From the NCBI GenBank assembly GCA_016207645.1, contig JACQPH010000036.1:1-45386 (forward strand): a stretch of 45,386 nt of DNA. Reading direction: 5' to 3'. Source of the DNA: Elusimicrobiota bacterium (GTDB taxonomy: Bacteria > Elusimicrobiota > Elusimicrobia > Elusimicrobiales > UBA9959). The position numbers and the translations under genes are program-made. Each line of letters opens with the position of its first letter. Within the stretch, counting starts at the first letter, position 1. Shown here in pieces: positions 31,395 through 40,005 of this stretch. The notes under the pieces are model-generated. The model did no database searches and had not been told where the DNA came from. It was given only the letters and a program-made list of their open reading frames with translations.

Positions 31395-32723
31395 ATGAAA
31401 AAGACCAGGAACGACAAAGTGAATATCTGCGTGGTGGGAGCGGGCTACGTGGGCCTGGTCAGCGGGGCCTGCCTGGCCGAGGTAGGCCACCGCGTGGTCT
31501 GCGTGGACAGCGACCCGGCCAAGATAAAGCTGCTCGAGAAAGGCGTGATGCCCATCTTCGAGGACGACCTGGAGCGCGTGGTAAAAAAGAACGTGAAGGC
31601 CGGGCGGCTGCACTTCGCCAATTCCATCAAGGAAGGCATGCACCACGGCGGCCGCCGCGCCGAGGCCGTCTTCATAGCGGTGGGCACCCCGCCCCGCGAG
31701 GACGGCTCCGCCGACCTCTCCGCCATAGAGAAAGTTTCGGAGGAAGTCGCGAAGAACATGACCGATTACACGGTGATAGTGGAGAAATCCACCGTGCCCG
31801 TGGCCACCTGCGACTGGATCATCAAGACGGTAAAGCGCCACAACAAGAAGAACATCCCTTTCGACGTGGCCTCCAACCCGGAATTCCTGCGCGAGGGCAC
31901 GGCCGTCTGGGACTTCCTGGAGCCGGACCGCGTGGTGGTGGGCGTCTCTTCCAGGCAGGCCGAAGAGTTGATGCGCCGCGTTTACAAGCCCATAAAGGGC
32001 CCCCTGGTGGTCACCAGCGTGAAGAGCGCGGAGCTCATCAAGCACGCTTCCAATTCCTTCCTCTCCACCAAGATCTCCTTCATCAACGCCGTGTCGAACG
32101 TCTGCGAGAAGACCGGCGCCAACGTCGAGGACGTGGCCCGGGGCATGGGCCTGGACAAGCGCATAGGCCCCGCCTTCCTGAAGGCCGGCATAGGCTTCGG
32201 CGGCTTCTGCTTTCCCAAGGACCTGGAAGCCTTCTACTGGCTGAGCGCTCAGGTGGGCTACGACTTCGCCCTGCTCAAGACCGTGAAGGAGATCAACGAG
32301 GGCCAGAAGCTGTGGCTGCTCAGGAAGATAGAAGAGGAACTCTGGAACATCGAGGGCAAGACCGTGGCGCTGCTGGGCCTGGCCTTCAAGCCGGAGACGG
32401 ACGACATGCGCTTCGCGCCGTCCATAGACATAATCCGCGAGCTGCTCAGGCGCGGCGCCAAGGTGCGCGGCTACGACCCCGTCTCGCAGGAGAACGCCAA
32501 AAAGTGCATCAAGGACATCTATTTCGCGAAGGACGCCTACGACTGCGCCAGGGGCGCCGACTGCGTCTGCCTGGTCACCGAGTGGAAGGAGTTCGCCGGA
32601 CTCGACCAGAAGAAGCTCCAGGCCGCGGCTAAGCACCCCATCATGGTGGACGGCCGCAACCTCTACGACCCCGCCGAAATGCGGGAGCTCGGCTGGACGT
32701 ACAAATCGGTCGGTCGCCCATAG
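31395..32723 (+). CDS. ugd: UDP-glucose 6-dehydrogenase
   Basis: The protein has 442 aa from the ATG at 31395. It has VNICVVGAGYVGLVSGACLAEVGH (NAD-binding), FIAVGTPPREDGSADLSAI, STVPVAT, SNPEFLREGTAVWDF, ELIKHASNSFLSTKISFINAVSNVCE, GIGFGGFCFPKDLEAF with catalytic Cys272, and VALLGLAFKPETDDMRFAPS near 360. It oxidises UDP-glucose twice to UDP-glucuronate, using NAD+. The next gene makes UDP-xylose from that product. The stop TAG lies at the edge of a repeat remnant that fills the gap to the next gene. Confidence 0.95.
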   Translation: MKKTRNDKVNICVVGAGYVGLVSGACLAEVGHRVVCVDSDPAKIKLLEKGVMPIFEDDLERVVKKNVKAGRLHFANSIKEGMHHGGRRAEAVFIAVGTPPREDGSADLSAIEKVSEEVAKNMTDYTVIVEKSTVPVATCDWIIKTVKRHNKKNIPFDVASNPEFLREGTAVWDFLEPDRVVVGVSSRQAEELMRRVYKPIKGPLVVTSVKSAELIKHASNSFLSTKISFINAVSNVCEKTGANVEDVARGMGLDKRIGPAFLKAGIGFGGFCFPKDLEAFYWLSAQVGYDFALLKTVKEINEGQKLWLLRKIEEELWNIEGKTVALLGLAFKPETDDMRFAPSIDIIRELLRRGAKVRGYDPVSQENAKKCIKDIYFAKDAYDCARGADCVCLVTEWKEFAGLDQKKLQAAAKHPIMVDGRNLYDPAEMRELGWTYKSVGRP

Positions 32724-32850
32724 GTCGCTACATGGGGTTCGGGTCAGCCGGGGTTTTGGCCGTCTGATGAGCATAGCTCTTGATACGGCACTGGCATAGC
32801 CTTGCCCCGCGAACCCCGTCCAACCCTCCAGCAGCATCTGAGCAGTTACG
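32722..32850. repeat. Diverged copy of the GTAAC-ended repeat (copy B)
   Basis: The left part (GGTCGCTACATGGGGTTCGGG...CCGGGGTTTTGG) and the right part (CCCCGCGAACCCCG...CAACCCTCCAGCAG...CTGAGCAGTTACG) match the two halves of the 42214-42301 element read in reverse, with about 40 extra bases between them. The outer left terminus is missing or diverged. It spans nearly the whole intergenic gap between ugd and the decarboxylase gene. Confidence 0.65.
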
Positions 32851-32868
32851 ATAGATAAGGATATATCC

Positions 32869-33813
32869 ATGAGAATATTAGTCACCGGCGCGGCCGGGTT
32901 CCTGGGCAGCCACCTTTCACGCTACCTGCTGGGCAAGGGGCATGCCGTAATAGGCATAGACAATTTCATAACCGGAAATATCGCCAACATAGAGGACCTG
33001 CTGAAGGACCCGGAATTCGAGTTCACGAAGTACGACGTCACCAACTACCTGCACGTGCCCGGCAAACTGGACGCCGTACTGCACTTCGCCAGCCCGGCTT
33101 CGCCGATAGACTATCTTAAATTCCCCATACCGACCCTGAAGGTAGGCGCGCTGGGCACCCACAAGGCGCTGGGCCTGGCGAAAGAGAAGAAGGCCGTCTT
33201 CATGATAGCCTCCACCTCCGAGGTCTACGGCGACCCGCTCATAAACCCGCAGCACGAGGCCTACTGGGGCAATGTGAACCCCATCGGCCCCCGCGGCGTC
33301 TACGACGAAGCCAAGCGCTACGCCGAGGCCATGACCATGGCCTACCACCGCTACCATAAGATGCAGGTACGCCTGCTGCGCATCTTCAACACCTACGGGC
33401 CGAATATGCGCCTGGAGGACGGCCGCGCCGTCCCCAATTTCATGACCCAGGCCCTGAAAGGAAAACCTATCACGGTTTACGGGGACGGCTCGCAGACCCG
33501 CAGCCTCTGCTACGTGTCCGACCTGATAGACGGGATCTACCGCCTGCTGATGAGCAAGGAGAACGAGCCGGTGAACCTGGGCAACCCGCACGAGATCTCG
33601 CTGCTCGAACTGGCCGAGACGATAAAGCGCCTCGCGCGCAGCAGGTCCAGAATAGTTTTCCGCCCCCTCCCGGAGGACGATCCCAAGGTCCGCCGCCCCG
33701 ACATAGCCAGGGCGAAGAAACTGCTGAAATGGGAACCCAGGGTGGGCCTCGAAGAGGGCCTGAAGAGGACCATAGCCTACTTCAGGACCAAGACTCCGCT
33801 GACCCGCCGATAA
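32869..33813 (+). CDS. UDP-glucuronate decarboxylase (UDP-xylose synthase)
   Basis: The protein has 314 aa, an extended [16 protein letters not shown] (7-16), [68 protein letters not shown] with Tyr145-x3-Lys149, [21 protein letters not shown] and [19 protein letters not shown]. The ASPASP and [11 protein letters not shown] segments are specific to UXS rather than to dehydratases or epimerases. It converts UDP-glucuronate from the upstream dehydrogenase to UDP-xylose for surface glycans. AAGGA lies 9 nt before the ATG. A terminator on the opposite strand lies at its stop. Confidence 0.93.
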   Translation: MRILVTGAAGFLGSHLSRYLLGKGHAVIGIDNFITGNIANIEDLLKDPEFEFTKYDVTNYLHVPGKLDAVLHFASPASPIDYLKFPIPTLKVGALGTHKALGLAKEKKAVFMIASTSEVYGDPLINPQHEAYWGNVNPIGPRGVYDEAKRYAEAMTMAYHRYHKMQVRLLRIFNTYGPNMRLEDGRAVPNFMTQALKGKPITVYGDGSQTRSLCYVSDLIDGIYRLLMSKENEPVNLGNPHEISLLELAETIKRLARSRSRIVFRPLPEDDPKVRRPDIARAKKLLKWEPRVGLEEGLKRTIAYFRTKTPLTRR

Positions 33814-33837
33814 AAAAAGCCCCGCCGGCGGCGGGGC
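33812..33837 (-). terminator. Terminator of the two-receiver gene
   Basis: On the minus strand GCCCCGCC / GGCGGGGC with a 3-nt loop is followed by TTTTTTT. The T-run overlaps the stop codon region of the convergent decarboxylase gene. Confidence 0.85.
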
Positions 33838-33859
33838 CCGACCTCGCATAAACAAGCCC

Positions 33860-34660
33860 TTACTCCTGCAGCAGCAGCCTGGCTTTTATTATTCCGCCCA
33901 GGGCCTCTATATTTATCGGCTTCGCTATATAATCGAAGGCGCCCATTTCCAGGCACTGGCGCGCGAGCTCCTCGTTGTCGTTGCCGGTGATCATCATGAA
34001 GCCGGTACGCGGCATTTCGGGGAGCAGTTCCTTAAGCACCTCCAGCCCGTCCTTCTTCGGCATGGAAATATCCAGCAGCAGTATATCGGGTCTGCGCGAG
34101 CGCGCCAGGGCGAGCGCCCCGGCCCCGTCCCCGGCCTCGATGACCTCATAGGACAGGGAGGACAGGAAACGGCGCAGGATAGCGCGCGTTTCGGGGTCGT
34201 CGTCGGCGACAAGAATAAGCCCGGCGGACGGCGCCGGCGGGGCGGCCGGCGCGGGAGCGGGGGCCGGGGCGGGCCTGGCGGCGGGGGCTTCCGCCGCGGC
34301 GGGCGCGCCCAGAAGACGCTCCACCTCGGAGAGCACCTGGGAAAGCCCGTCGCCTTTTGAAAGGAAAGCGGCGGCGCCGCTGCGGAGATAAGCCCCCACC
34401 TCCTCTGGATCGGAGTAACCGCTCAGGATAAGTATCGGAACGGTCCTGGAAACTTCCCTGATCTTGTCGAAAACGCCGGAACCGGAAAGAATAGGGAGGT
34501 CCCGGTCCAGCACCACCAGGTCGGGCAGGACGCTTTTGAAGACCTGCACGCCGTTGGCCCCGTCGGCCGCGGTAAAGACCTCGTGGCCGGCGCGCGAGAG
34601 GAAAACGGTGAGCGCGTCCCTCACTATCCCGTCGTCGTCTATGATCAGTATCTTGGCCAT
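33860..34660 (-). CDS. Tandem receiver-domain response regulator
   Basis: The protein has 266 aa. Receiver 1 (about 1-117) has LIIDDDG and Asp52 in VVLDRDLPILSG. An Ala/Pro linker of about 28 residues (about 118-146) follows. Receiver 2 (about 147-266) has ILVADDDPE, Asp197 in ILLLDISMPKKDG and KPINIEALGG. It has no output domain. It lies 17 bp after the stop of a sensorless histidine kinase on the same strand, so the kinase and this protein are probably partners in a phosphorelay, with two phosphorylation sites for integration or as a phosphate sink. Confidence 0.92.
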   Translation of the reverse strand: MAKILIIDDDGIVRDALTVFLSRAGHEVFTAADGANGVQVFKSVLPDLVVLDRDLPILSGSGVFDKIREVSRTVPILILSGYSDPEEVGAYLRSGAAAFLSKGDGLSQVLSEVERLLGAPAAAEAPAARPAPAPAPAPAAPPAPSAGLILVADDDPETRAILRRFLSSLSYEVIEAGDGAGALALARSRRPDILLLDISMPKKDGLEVLKELLPEMPRTGFMMITGNDNEELARQCLEMGAFDYIAKPINIEALGGIIKARLLLQE

Positions 34661-34677
34661 GTTCGGGAAGTAGTATA

Positions 34678-35436
34678 TTATCGGCGCGCGGCGGGTATCA
34701 GCAGCGAGAACTCGGCTCCCTGGCCGGGAAGGCTTTTCACCTCGACCCAGCCGTTATGCTGCTTAGCCGTGCCGTAAACGAAAGCCAGGCCCAGCCCGGC
34801 GCCCACGCCCTTTTTCCTGGAGGAGAAAAAGGGTTCGAAGAGCTGCTCGAAGAAGTCCTCGCTTATCCCGGGACCGCCGTCCCTTACGGAAACCCTGAGG
34901 AACAGGTTCCCGGCCGCGGCCGGATCGGCCGAATTGACGGCTTCGCTCTCCAGCCGCTCGGCCGTCGAGCTTATGAAAGCCGTCCCCCCGCCCGGCATGG
35001 CTTCGCGCGCGTTAAGCAGCAGGTTGGCTAAAGCCTGCTCCAGCAGCGCCGCGTCGGCCGTCAGACCCGGCAGGTCCGGCTCCAGCCGCGTTTCCACCCT
35101 GAAACCGCCGCCCGGGGCCAGTTCCGGCCTTCTAAGCGCTTTCCCTATAATATCGTCGATCGAACAGGGCGCTTTATGGGACATCTGCCTTCCGCCGAAA
35201 GCGGTGAGCTGTCTCCCGAGAGCGGCGGCCCTGGCCACGGAGCCGCGTATTTCCTGCAGGTCCTGCCTCAGCGGGTCGTCCGCCTTCAGCGAGGACATGG
35301 CCAGGGTGGCGTAGCCCTCTATGGCTCCCAGGATATTATTGAAATTATGGGCCGCCTTGCAGGAGAGCCTGCCAAGCGCTTCCATTTTTTTCTTCTCCGG
35401 CAGGCGGAAACCGTTCTTCTGGGTTTGCTGGTCCAT
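34678..35436 (-). CDS. Sensorless histidine kinase
   Basis: The protein has 252 aa from the ATG at 35436; the open frame continues upstream, but there it runs antisense to the next kinase gene. There is no PAS, TM or other sensor: a short N-terminus leads straight to the H-box LSCKAAHNFNNILGAIEGYATLA (His30), N-box LANLLLNAREAMPGG, VRDGGPGISEDFFEQLFEPFFS and KGVGAGLGLAFVYG. It is a cytosolic NtrB-like kinase core. A -10-like TATAAT lies at 35458-35453. It is divergent from the hybrid kinase gene and upstream of the tandem-receiver gene. Confidence 0.9.
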   Translation of the reverse strand: MDQQTQKNGFRLPEKKKMEALGRLSCKAAHNFNNILGAIEGYATLAMSSLKADDPLRQDLQEIRGSVARAAALGRQLTAFGGRQMSHKAPCSIDDIIGKALRRPELAPGGGFRVETRLEPDLPGLTADAALLEQALANLLLNAREAMPGGGTAFISSTAERLESEAVNSADPAAAGNLFLRVSVRDGGPGISEDFFEQLFEPFFSSRKKGVGAGLGLAFVYGTAKQHNGWVEVKSLPGQGAEFSLLIPAARR

Positions 35437-35538
35437 ATTCTCGCTTTTTTTGATTATACAAAAGATGTACGATATGTGCCGTGGGGCGCGCGGGCCGGCA
35501 GGCCGGCGCGGGAGATAGTTCGCGGCCGCGGAGAAACC

Positions 35539-37056
35539 ATGAACCAGGAAAATAACAGCGGGAGCGCCGGGGAAGCGGACAAATATTTCCGGCTGATAGC
35601 GGAAAACCTGACCGACATGATAGCGCTGGTGGACACCACCGGGCGCAGGCTTTACTGCACCCCTAACTACAGTTTCCTGGGGGATCCGGAGATACTGGCA
35701 GGCACCGACTCCTTCAACAACATCCATCCCGAGGACAAGGAAAGGATAAAGAGCATTTTCTTCAACACCGTAAGCACCGGCGTCGGCCAGAGCACCCAGT
35801 ACCGGCTCGTCCTTCAGGACGGCAGCGTCCGGCACATACAGTCCCAGGGGATAGCCGTCAGGTCCGCCGACGGCGTGGTGGAGAAGGTCATAGTCGTTTC
35901 CCGGGACGTGACCGAGGCGAAGGACGCGGCCGAGAAACAGCGGGCGCTGGAGCTGCAGTTGTTCCAGGCCGACAAGCTGAACTCCCTGGGCAAGACCGTT
36001 TCAGGGGTAGCCCACGAGCTTAACAACCCGCTTACCGGCATCATGGGCTTCTGCCAGCTGCTGCTGCGCGACGAGGCCATACAGGAGAACTCCCGCCACC
36101 GCGAGGACATCAACACCATCTTCCGCGAAGCGGAGCGCTGCCAGAAAATAGTACGCAACCTCACCACTTTCGCGAGGAAGCACAAACCGGAAAAGACCTT
36201 CCTCGGCCTGAACGGCCTGCTGGAGGATTCCCTGCGCCTGCAGGAGCACCAGCTCAGCCTGCATAACATAGCCGTCGCCAGGGAACTGGAGCCGGCCCTG
36301 CCGAAAACGATGGCGGATTTCCACCAGCTCCAGCAGGTGTTCATGAACCTGCTAGGCAACGCCCAGGACGCCATGGCGCGGCAGAAAGGGGCCAAGTCCC
36401 TGTCCGTAAGAACGAGGCGGATAGGCGCCTTCATCCGCGCGGAGATAGCCGACAGCGGCCCGGGAATACCGCCAGACTGCCTGGAGCATATCTTCGAACC
36501 CTTCTTCACCACCAAGGAGCCCGGCAAAGGCACCGGGCTGGGCCTGTCCATCTCCTTCGGCATCATAGCCGGGCACGGCGGCAGGATCTGGGCCGAGAAT
36601 CTCCCCGGCGGGGGCGCCCGTTTCTCCGTGGAACTGCCCATCACGGAAGACGCGTCCCCCGGAGAGAAGAAAGCGGCCGGCGCCGAGACCCTCCCTCTGA
36701 AAGGCCAGCGCGTGCTCATAATAGACGACGAGCAATGCGTGATGGACGTGACGGTGCGCATACTCCGCCTGCTGAACCTCTCCCCGGACACGGCCAGGGA
36801 TCCCGCCACCGGGAAAGCGAAACTGGAGGCGGGGAACTACGACGCCGTACTGTGCGACTACAGGCTGCCGGGGCTGAGCGGCCTGGAGCTGTTCAAATGG
36901 GCGAAGGCGCTGAAACCGGAGCTGGAAAAGCGCTGGATCTTCATCTCGGGTTCCAGCGGGGGAGAGGAGCTGCTGAAGACCGGCCGGCCGGTGCTGGCGA
37001 AACCGTTCACTTTCGAGGCCCTGCAGGAGATGCTGGGGGCGGTGCTGAAGAAATAG
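35539..37056 (+). CDS. Hybrid histidine kinase (PAS-HisKA-HATPase-REC)
   Basis: The protein has 505 aa from the ATG at 35539, GGAGA 4 nt upstream. A PAS domain at about 15-128 (YFRLIAENLTDMIALVDTTGRRLYCTPNYSFLG; GSVRHIQSQGIAV) is followed by the H-box GVAHELNNPLTGIMGFCQLLL (His159), N-box MNLLGNAQDAMA, DSGPGIPPDC, GKGTGLGLSISFGIIAGHGG, and a C-terminal receiver at about 390-505 with IIDDEQ and Asp440 in VLCDYRLPGLSG. There are no membrane segments, so it is a cytosolic sensor. The receiver with no output domain suggests relay to another protein, perhaps the nearby tandem receiver. A terminator follows. Confidence 0.95.
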   Translation: MNQENNSGSAGEADKYFRLIAENLTDMIALVDTTGRRLYCTPNYSFLGDPEILAGTDSFNNIHPEDKERIKSIFFNTVSTGVGQSTQYRLVLQDGSVRHIQSQGIAVRSADGVVEKVIVVSRDVTEAKDAAEKQRALELQLFQADKLNSLGKTVSGVAHELNNPLTGIMGFCQLLLRDEAIQENSRHREDINTIFREAERCQKIVRNLTTFARKHKPEKTFLGLNGLLEDSLRLQEHQLSLHNIAVARELEPALPKTMADFHQLQQVFMNLLGNAQDAMARQKGAKSLSVRTRRIGAFIRAEIADSGPGIPPDCLEHIFEPFFTTKEPGKGTGLGLSISFGIIAGHGGRIWAENLPGGGARFSVELPITEDASPGEKKAAGAETLPLKGQRVLIIDDEQCVMDVTVRILRLLNLSPDTARDPATGKAKLEAGNYDAVLCDYRLPGLSGLELFKWAKALKPELEKRWIFISGSSGGEELLKTGRPVLAKPFTFEALQEMLGAVLKK

Positions 37057-37072
37057 AGCGGCGGAACCGGAA

Positions 37073-37105
37073 GAAAAAGGGCCGGCTCCGAGCCGGCCCT
37101 TTTTC
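37073..37105. terminator. Bidirectional terminator
   Basis: AAAAAGGGCCGGCT / AGCCGGCCCTTTTT with a 3-nt loop lies between the hybrid kinase gene (plus) and the C11 peptidase gene (minus, stop at 37135). Confidence 0.9.
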
Positions 37106-37134
37106 TTTGCGCCCCTGCGCGCCTAAACGAGCCC

Positions 37135-38463
37135 TTAAGGCTGGTTGATCCAGGTGACGAACTCGTCCCACTTCGAGGCTTTGGCCCAGGCCAGGTCCCC
37201 GTAGCCGGCGCCCAGGGCGTAGTTCGGGAAGTAGGCCGCCATGCCCCTGGAGAGAGTGTATTCCTTGGGGCCGCTCCAGTAGCCGCCCTTGTCGTTGCGG
37301 CTGCGGCTGAGCGGCACCAGGTCGCCGGTGATGAAGTTCATCAAGGCCTGCCCCTTGAGCTTCACGTCGGCGTTCGCGCTGCCTTCCGCCACGCGGCGGG
37401 CGAAGTCGTAGAGGTCGCGGTTCTCGTCCATCGCGTAGTTGATGGCGGCGCCGCGGGCGCTCCTGGCCAGGGTCTTTTCTCCGGCGGCCATAACGGCTTC
37501 CGCGAAAGCGTTGGTCTCGGCCAGCAGTTTGTCGATGGAAGAAGCCTTCGCCAGGCTCTGGGTGTAGCCCTGGTCTATGCCGTCGTAGTGGTCGGCGTAG
37601 GCGTTCACGGTCTGCTTGCCCACTTCCAGCGGGCTCATCGCGGGGTTCTTGACCACGGGGCCCAGGAAGTCGTTGTAGGTGTAGCCGTCGCCGGGTTCGG
37701 TCTCTTCGGAACCCACTATATAATCCACGGAATCCTTGATCTCGTAGACCACTTCGGCCATCTGCATCAGGCAGGCGTCGGTGCCGAACACGTCCAGCTT
37801 GCCTATTTCCTTCAGAGCCAGGCCCAGCTGCGGGGTGTTGATATGGTTGCCGCTCTGCTCGTCGTAGGAAATGCCTTTGCTCTCGATCAGGGTCTGGATG
37901 CCTTTCTCCCAGCCGGAGCCGTGGTTGGAGACTATCAGCATATATTTCTTGGCGGGGTAGGCGGCCTTGGCCCATTTGCCGAAGGCGGCCAGGGTGCGGT
38001 AGTCGCCCTGGTCCAGCATGCCCAGGTCCTGCAGCAGCTTGGAGCCCATCCTGGTCTTATCGGAGTCTTTGGTGATCAGGTAGCGGCGCACGCCCGTCCA
38101 GTCGCCGTCGGAAGAATCGTAGCCCTCTATGCGGCCCACTTCGGCCACTATGTTCACCTTGGCGCTGGAACCGACCAGCTCCATCTCGTTGAGGTCGGCG
38201 AGCAGGTATTTTTCCAGGTCGTTCTTGGCGCTGGAATAGACCATGATGGTCCATTCGGCGGGGACTTTCTCTTCCGGCTTGTCCTCCTTGCCGAAGATCC
38301 AGCTGAAAAAGCCTTTGTCCTGGGCGGCTTCCGGCACGGCCGCTTCCCTGGCGGCTATCTCTTCCTTTATATTGACGCCGCCCTTATCGAAGTTGACCTC
38401 GGCCGAAGCTAGAGAGGCGAACAGGGAGAGCGCCACGGCCGACAGGGATATTTTGCGTATCAT
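37135..38463 (-). CDS. Secreted clostripain-like (C11) cysteine peptidase, copy 1
   Basis: The protein has 442 aa from the ATG at 38463, chosen for its GGAGGA and signal peptide (MIRKISLSAVALSLFASLASA). The clostripain-like domain has WTIMVYSSAKNDLEKYLLADLNEME (about 71-95), the catalytic His181 in MLIVSNHGSGWEKG and Cys231 in VFGTDACLMQMAEV, and the ExExPGDGYTYNDF loop. Family C11 enzymes cut after Arg or Lys and often self-process. It is a neighbour and paralogue of the gene at 38631. The N-terminal region after the signal (about 22-68) is variable between the two. A secreted protease is by far the most likely role. Confidence 0.93.
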   Translation of the reverse strand: MIRKISLSAVALSLFASLASAEVNFDKGGVNIKEEIAAREAAVPEAAQDKGFFSWIFGKEDKPEEKVPAEWTIMVYSSAKNDLEKYLLADLNEMELVGSSAKVNIVAEVGRIEGYDSSDGDWTGVRRYLITKDSDKTRMGSKLLQDLGMLDQGDYRTLAAFGKWAKAAYPAKKYMLIVSNHGSGWEKGIQTLIESKGISYDEQSGNHINTPQLGLALKEIGKLDVFGTDACLMQMAEVVYEIKDSVDYIVGSEETEPGDGYTYNDFLGPVVKNPAMSPLEVGKQTVNAYADHYDGIDQGYTQSLAKASSIDKLLAETNAFAEAVMAAGEKTLARSARGAAINYAMDENRDLYDFARRVAEGSANADVKLKGQALMNFITGDLVPLSRSRNDKGGYWSGPKEYTLSRGMAAYFPNYALGAGYGDLAWAKASKWDEFVTWINQP

Positions 38464-38574
38464 GGATTCCTCCGGGCTGCTGCGGGTAACCGTTTCATAG
38501 ATACAGTTTAGCCCGGCCGCGGCGCCTCCACAAGGGACCGCGGGCCCAGGCCGCTCTGGGCCCGATGGTCCGGA

Positions 38575-38606
38575 AGAAAAAGAAGGGCCGGCGGTTAAGC
38601 CGGCCC
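38575..38606 (-). terminator. Terminator of C11 peptidase copy 2
   Basis: On the minus strand GGGCCGGC / GCCGGCCC with a 6-nt loop is followed by TTCTTTTTCTT. It separates the two peptidase transcripts. Confidence 0.8.
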
Positions 38607-38630
38607 TCCTGGCTCCAGTGATCCGACTTC

Positions 38631-39908
38631 TTACTGAGCCTGGTACCACTTGATGAGCTCGTCCCACTGGGCGGCTTTGGCCCAGGCGAGCTCGTTGTAG
38701 TCGCTGTTGAAGGAATACCCGGGCAGGTACACGGCCAGGCCCATGGTATTGCCGTTGGCGTACTCGCGGGTCACGCGGTTATGCGCTATCAGCGTGCCGG
38801 TCAGGTAGGCCTTGAGGGCCAGCGCTTTCGCTTTCGCGTCCGCGTTCCCGGTGGAGTCGGCGTAAAGCGTCAGGAAGTGCCCCAGGTCCTTGTTGTCGTA
38901 CACGGCGTAGCTCTGCGCGGCGCCGGCCGCGGCCTTGACCGCGGCTTTCTCTCCGGAGGCCATGGCGGCGGTAACGAAGGCGTTCACCAGGGGCACGAAG
39001 GCGTCCTGGGCGTCCGACTTCAGCAGGCTCTGGGTGGAGCCCTGGCCGACGCTCTGGTAATGGTCGCTGTAACCGTCCACGGCGGTCTTGCCGAGCTGCA
39101 GCGCGGACATAGCGGGGTTGGCCACCACGGGGCCGACGAACAGGTCGTAGGTGTAGCCGTCGCCGGGCTCGGTCTCTTCGGAACCTACTATATATTCGGT
39201 GTAGTTCTTTATTTCGTAGGTGACTTCGGGCATCTGCATCAGGCAGGCGTCCGAGCCGTACACGTTCACGCCGCCCATCTCCTTGAGCGCGAGGCCCAGT
39301 TGGGGGGTGCTGATGTGGTTGCCGGTCTCGTCGTCATAGGAAATGCCCTTGGTGACGTCGAAAGCGCGGGCTTTGTCCCAGCCGGAGCCGTGGTTCCACA
39401 CTATCAGGGCGTATTTCCTGGCCGGGTAGGCGGCCTTGGCCCACTTTACGAAGGCCACGAGGCTCCTGTAGTCGCCCATGTCGGTCTTGCCGAGGTCGGC
39501 GAGCACGGGGGAGGTTATCTTGGAGAAGTCGCCGTCTTTCTTTACCAGGTAGCGGCGGGTGGTCTTCCAGTCGCCGTCGGCGCTGGTGTAGCCGGCTATG
39601 CGGCCCATTTCCACCACTATGTTCACTTTGTCGCTGGAACCTATCTTCTCCATCTCGTTCACGTCCAGGAGACCGTATCTTTCCAGGTTGTTCTTGGCGT
39701 TGATGAAGACCAGGATGCTCCATTCTTTCTCGGCTTTAGGGGAAAGGCCGGTCTCTTCGGCGGGGGCGGGCGCGGGCACGCTCAGGTCGAGGGCGGCTAT
39801 TTCCTGCTGCAGGGTGGCTTTGCTGGGAGTGTCAAAAGATATTTCGGCTGACACCAGGGTGGACAAGGCTGCGATTATCGCGAACGCTGCGGTTGCTTTC
39901 CTGAACAT
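38631..39908 (-). CDS. Secreted clostripain-like (C11) cysteine peptidase, copy 2
   Basis: The protein has 425 aa. A signal peptide (MFRKATAAFAIIAALSTLVSA) is followed by the same domain order as copy 1: WSILVFINAKNNLERYGLLDVNEME, ALIVWNHGSGWDKA with His173, VYGSDACLMQMPEV with Cys222, and EETEPGDGYTYDLF. Long stretches are identical between the two copies (for example TPQLGLALKE, IVGSEETEPGDGYTY), so this is a tandem duplication, followed by divergence of the N-terminal segment and the C-terminal half. GGGAGG lies 6 nt before the ATG. It has a good sigma70 promoter and three stacked palindromes upstream. Confidence 0.93.
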   Translation of the reverse strand: MFRKATAAFAIIAALSTLVSAEISFDTPSKATLQQEIAALDLSVPAPAPAEETGLSPKAEKEWSILVFINAKNNLERYGLLDVNEMEKIGSSDKVNIVVEMGRIAGYTSADGDWKTTRRYLVKKDGDFSKITSPVLADLGKTDMGDYRSLVAFVKWAKAAYPARKYALIVWNHGSGWDKARAFDVTKGISYDDETGNHISTPQLGLALKEMGGVNVYGSDACLMQMPEVTYEIKNYTEYIVGSEETEPGDGYTYDLFVGPVVANPAMSALQLGKTAVDGYSDHYQSVGQGSTQSLLKSDAQDAFVPLVNAFVTAAMASGEKAAVKAAAGAAQSYAVYDNKDLGHFLTLYADSTGNADAKAKALALKAYLTGTLIAHNRVTREYANGNTMGLAVYLPGYSFNSDYNELAWAKAAQWDELIKWYQAQ

Positions 39909-39935
39909 TACTACCTCCCGTACTGCGGTTTGGTC

Positions 39936-39987
39936 TTGTAGTGTGCGCTACAATTAGAGTTTAAGCTCTATCTTGATTATAATCAAG
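39936..39987. repeat. Three palindromes in a row upstream of peptidase copy 2
   Basis: TTGTAG-TGTGCG-CTACAA (39936-39953), TAGAG-TTTAAG-CTCTA (39955-39970) and the perfect CTTGATTATAATCAAG (39972-39987), each separated from the next by one base. They lie between the peptidase start (39908) and its -35 box. The last one contains the -10 box; the other two fall at the transcription start and early leader. They could be operator sites or leader hairpins. Confidence 0.6.
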
Positions 39988-40005
39988 ACCATAGGGCCCA
40001 GTCAA
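39976..40005 (-). promoter_or_regulatory. Sigma70-like promoter for peptidase copy 2
   Basis: On the minus strand TTGACT (40005-40000), an 18-bp spacer and TATAAT (39981-39976). Transcription would start near 39969, giving a leader of about 60 nt before the ATG at 39908. The spacer contains the word GGGCCCTATG. Confidence 0.65.

Noticed and set aside
30200-32885. Long minus-strand open frames rich in His, Val and Gly
   Set aside because: They are antisense to the DMT-like and ugd genes; composition is that of an antisense shadow.
34678-35835. Longer version of the sensorless kinase starting near 35835
   Set aside because: The extra 133 codons are antisense to the hybrid kinase gene and encode no recognisable domain.
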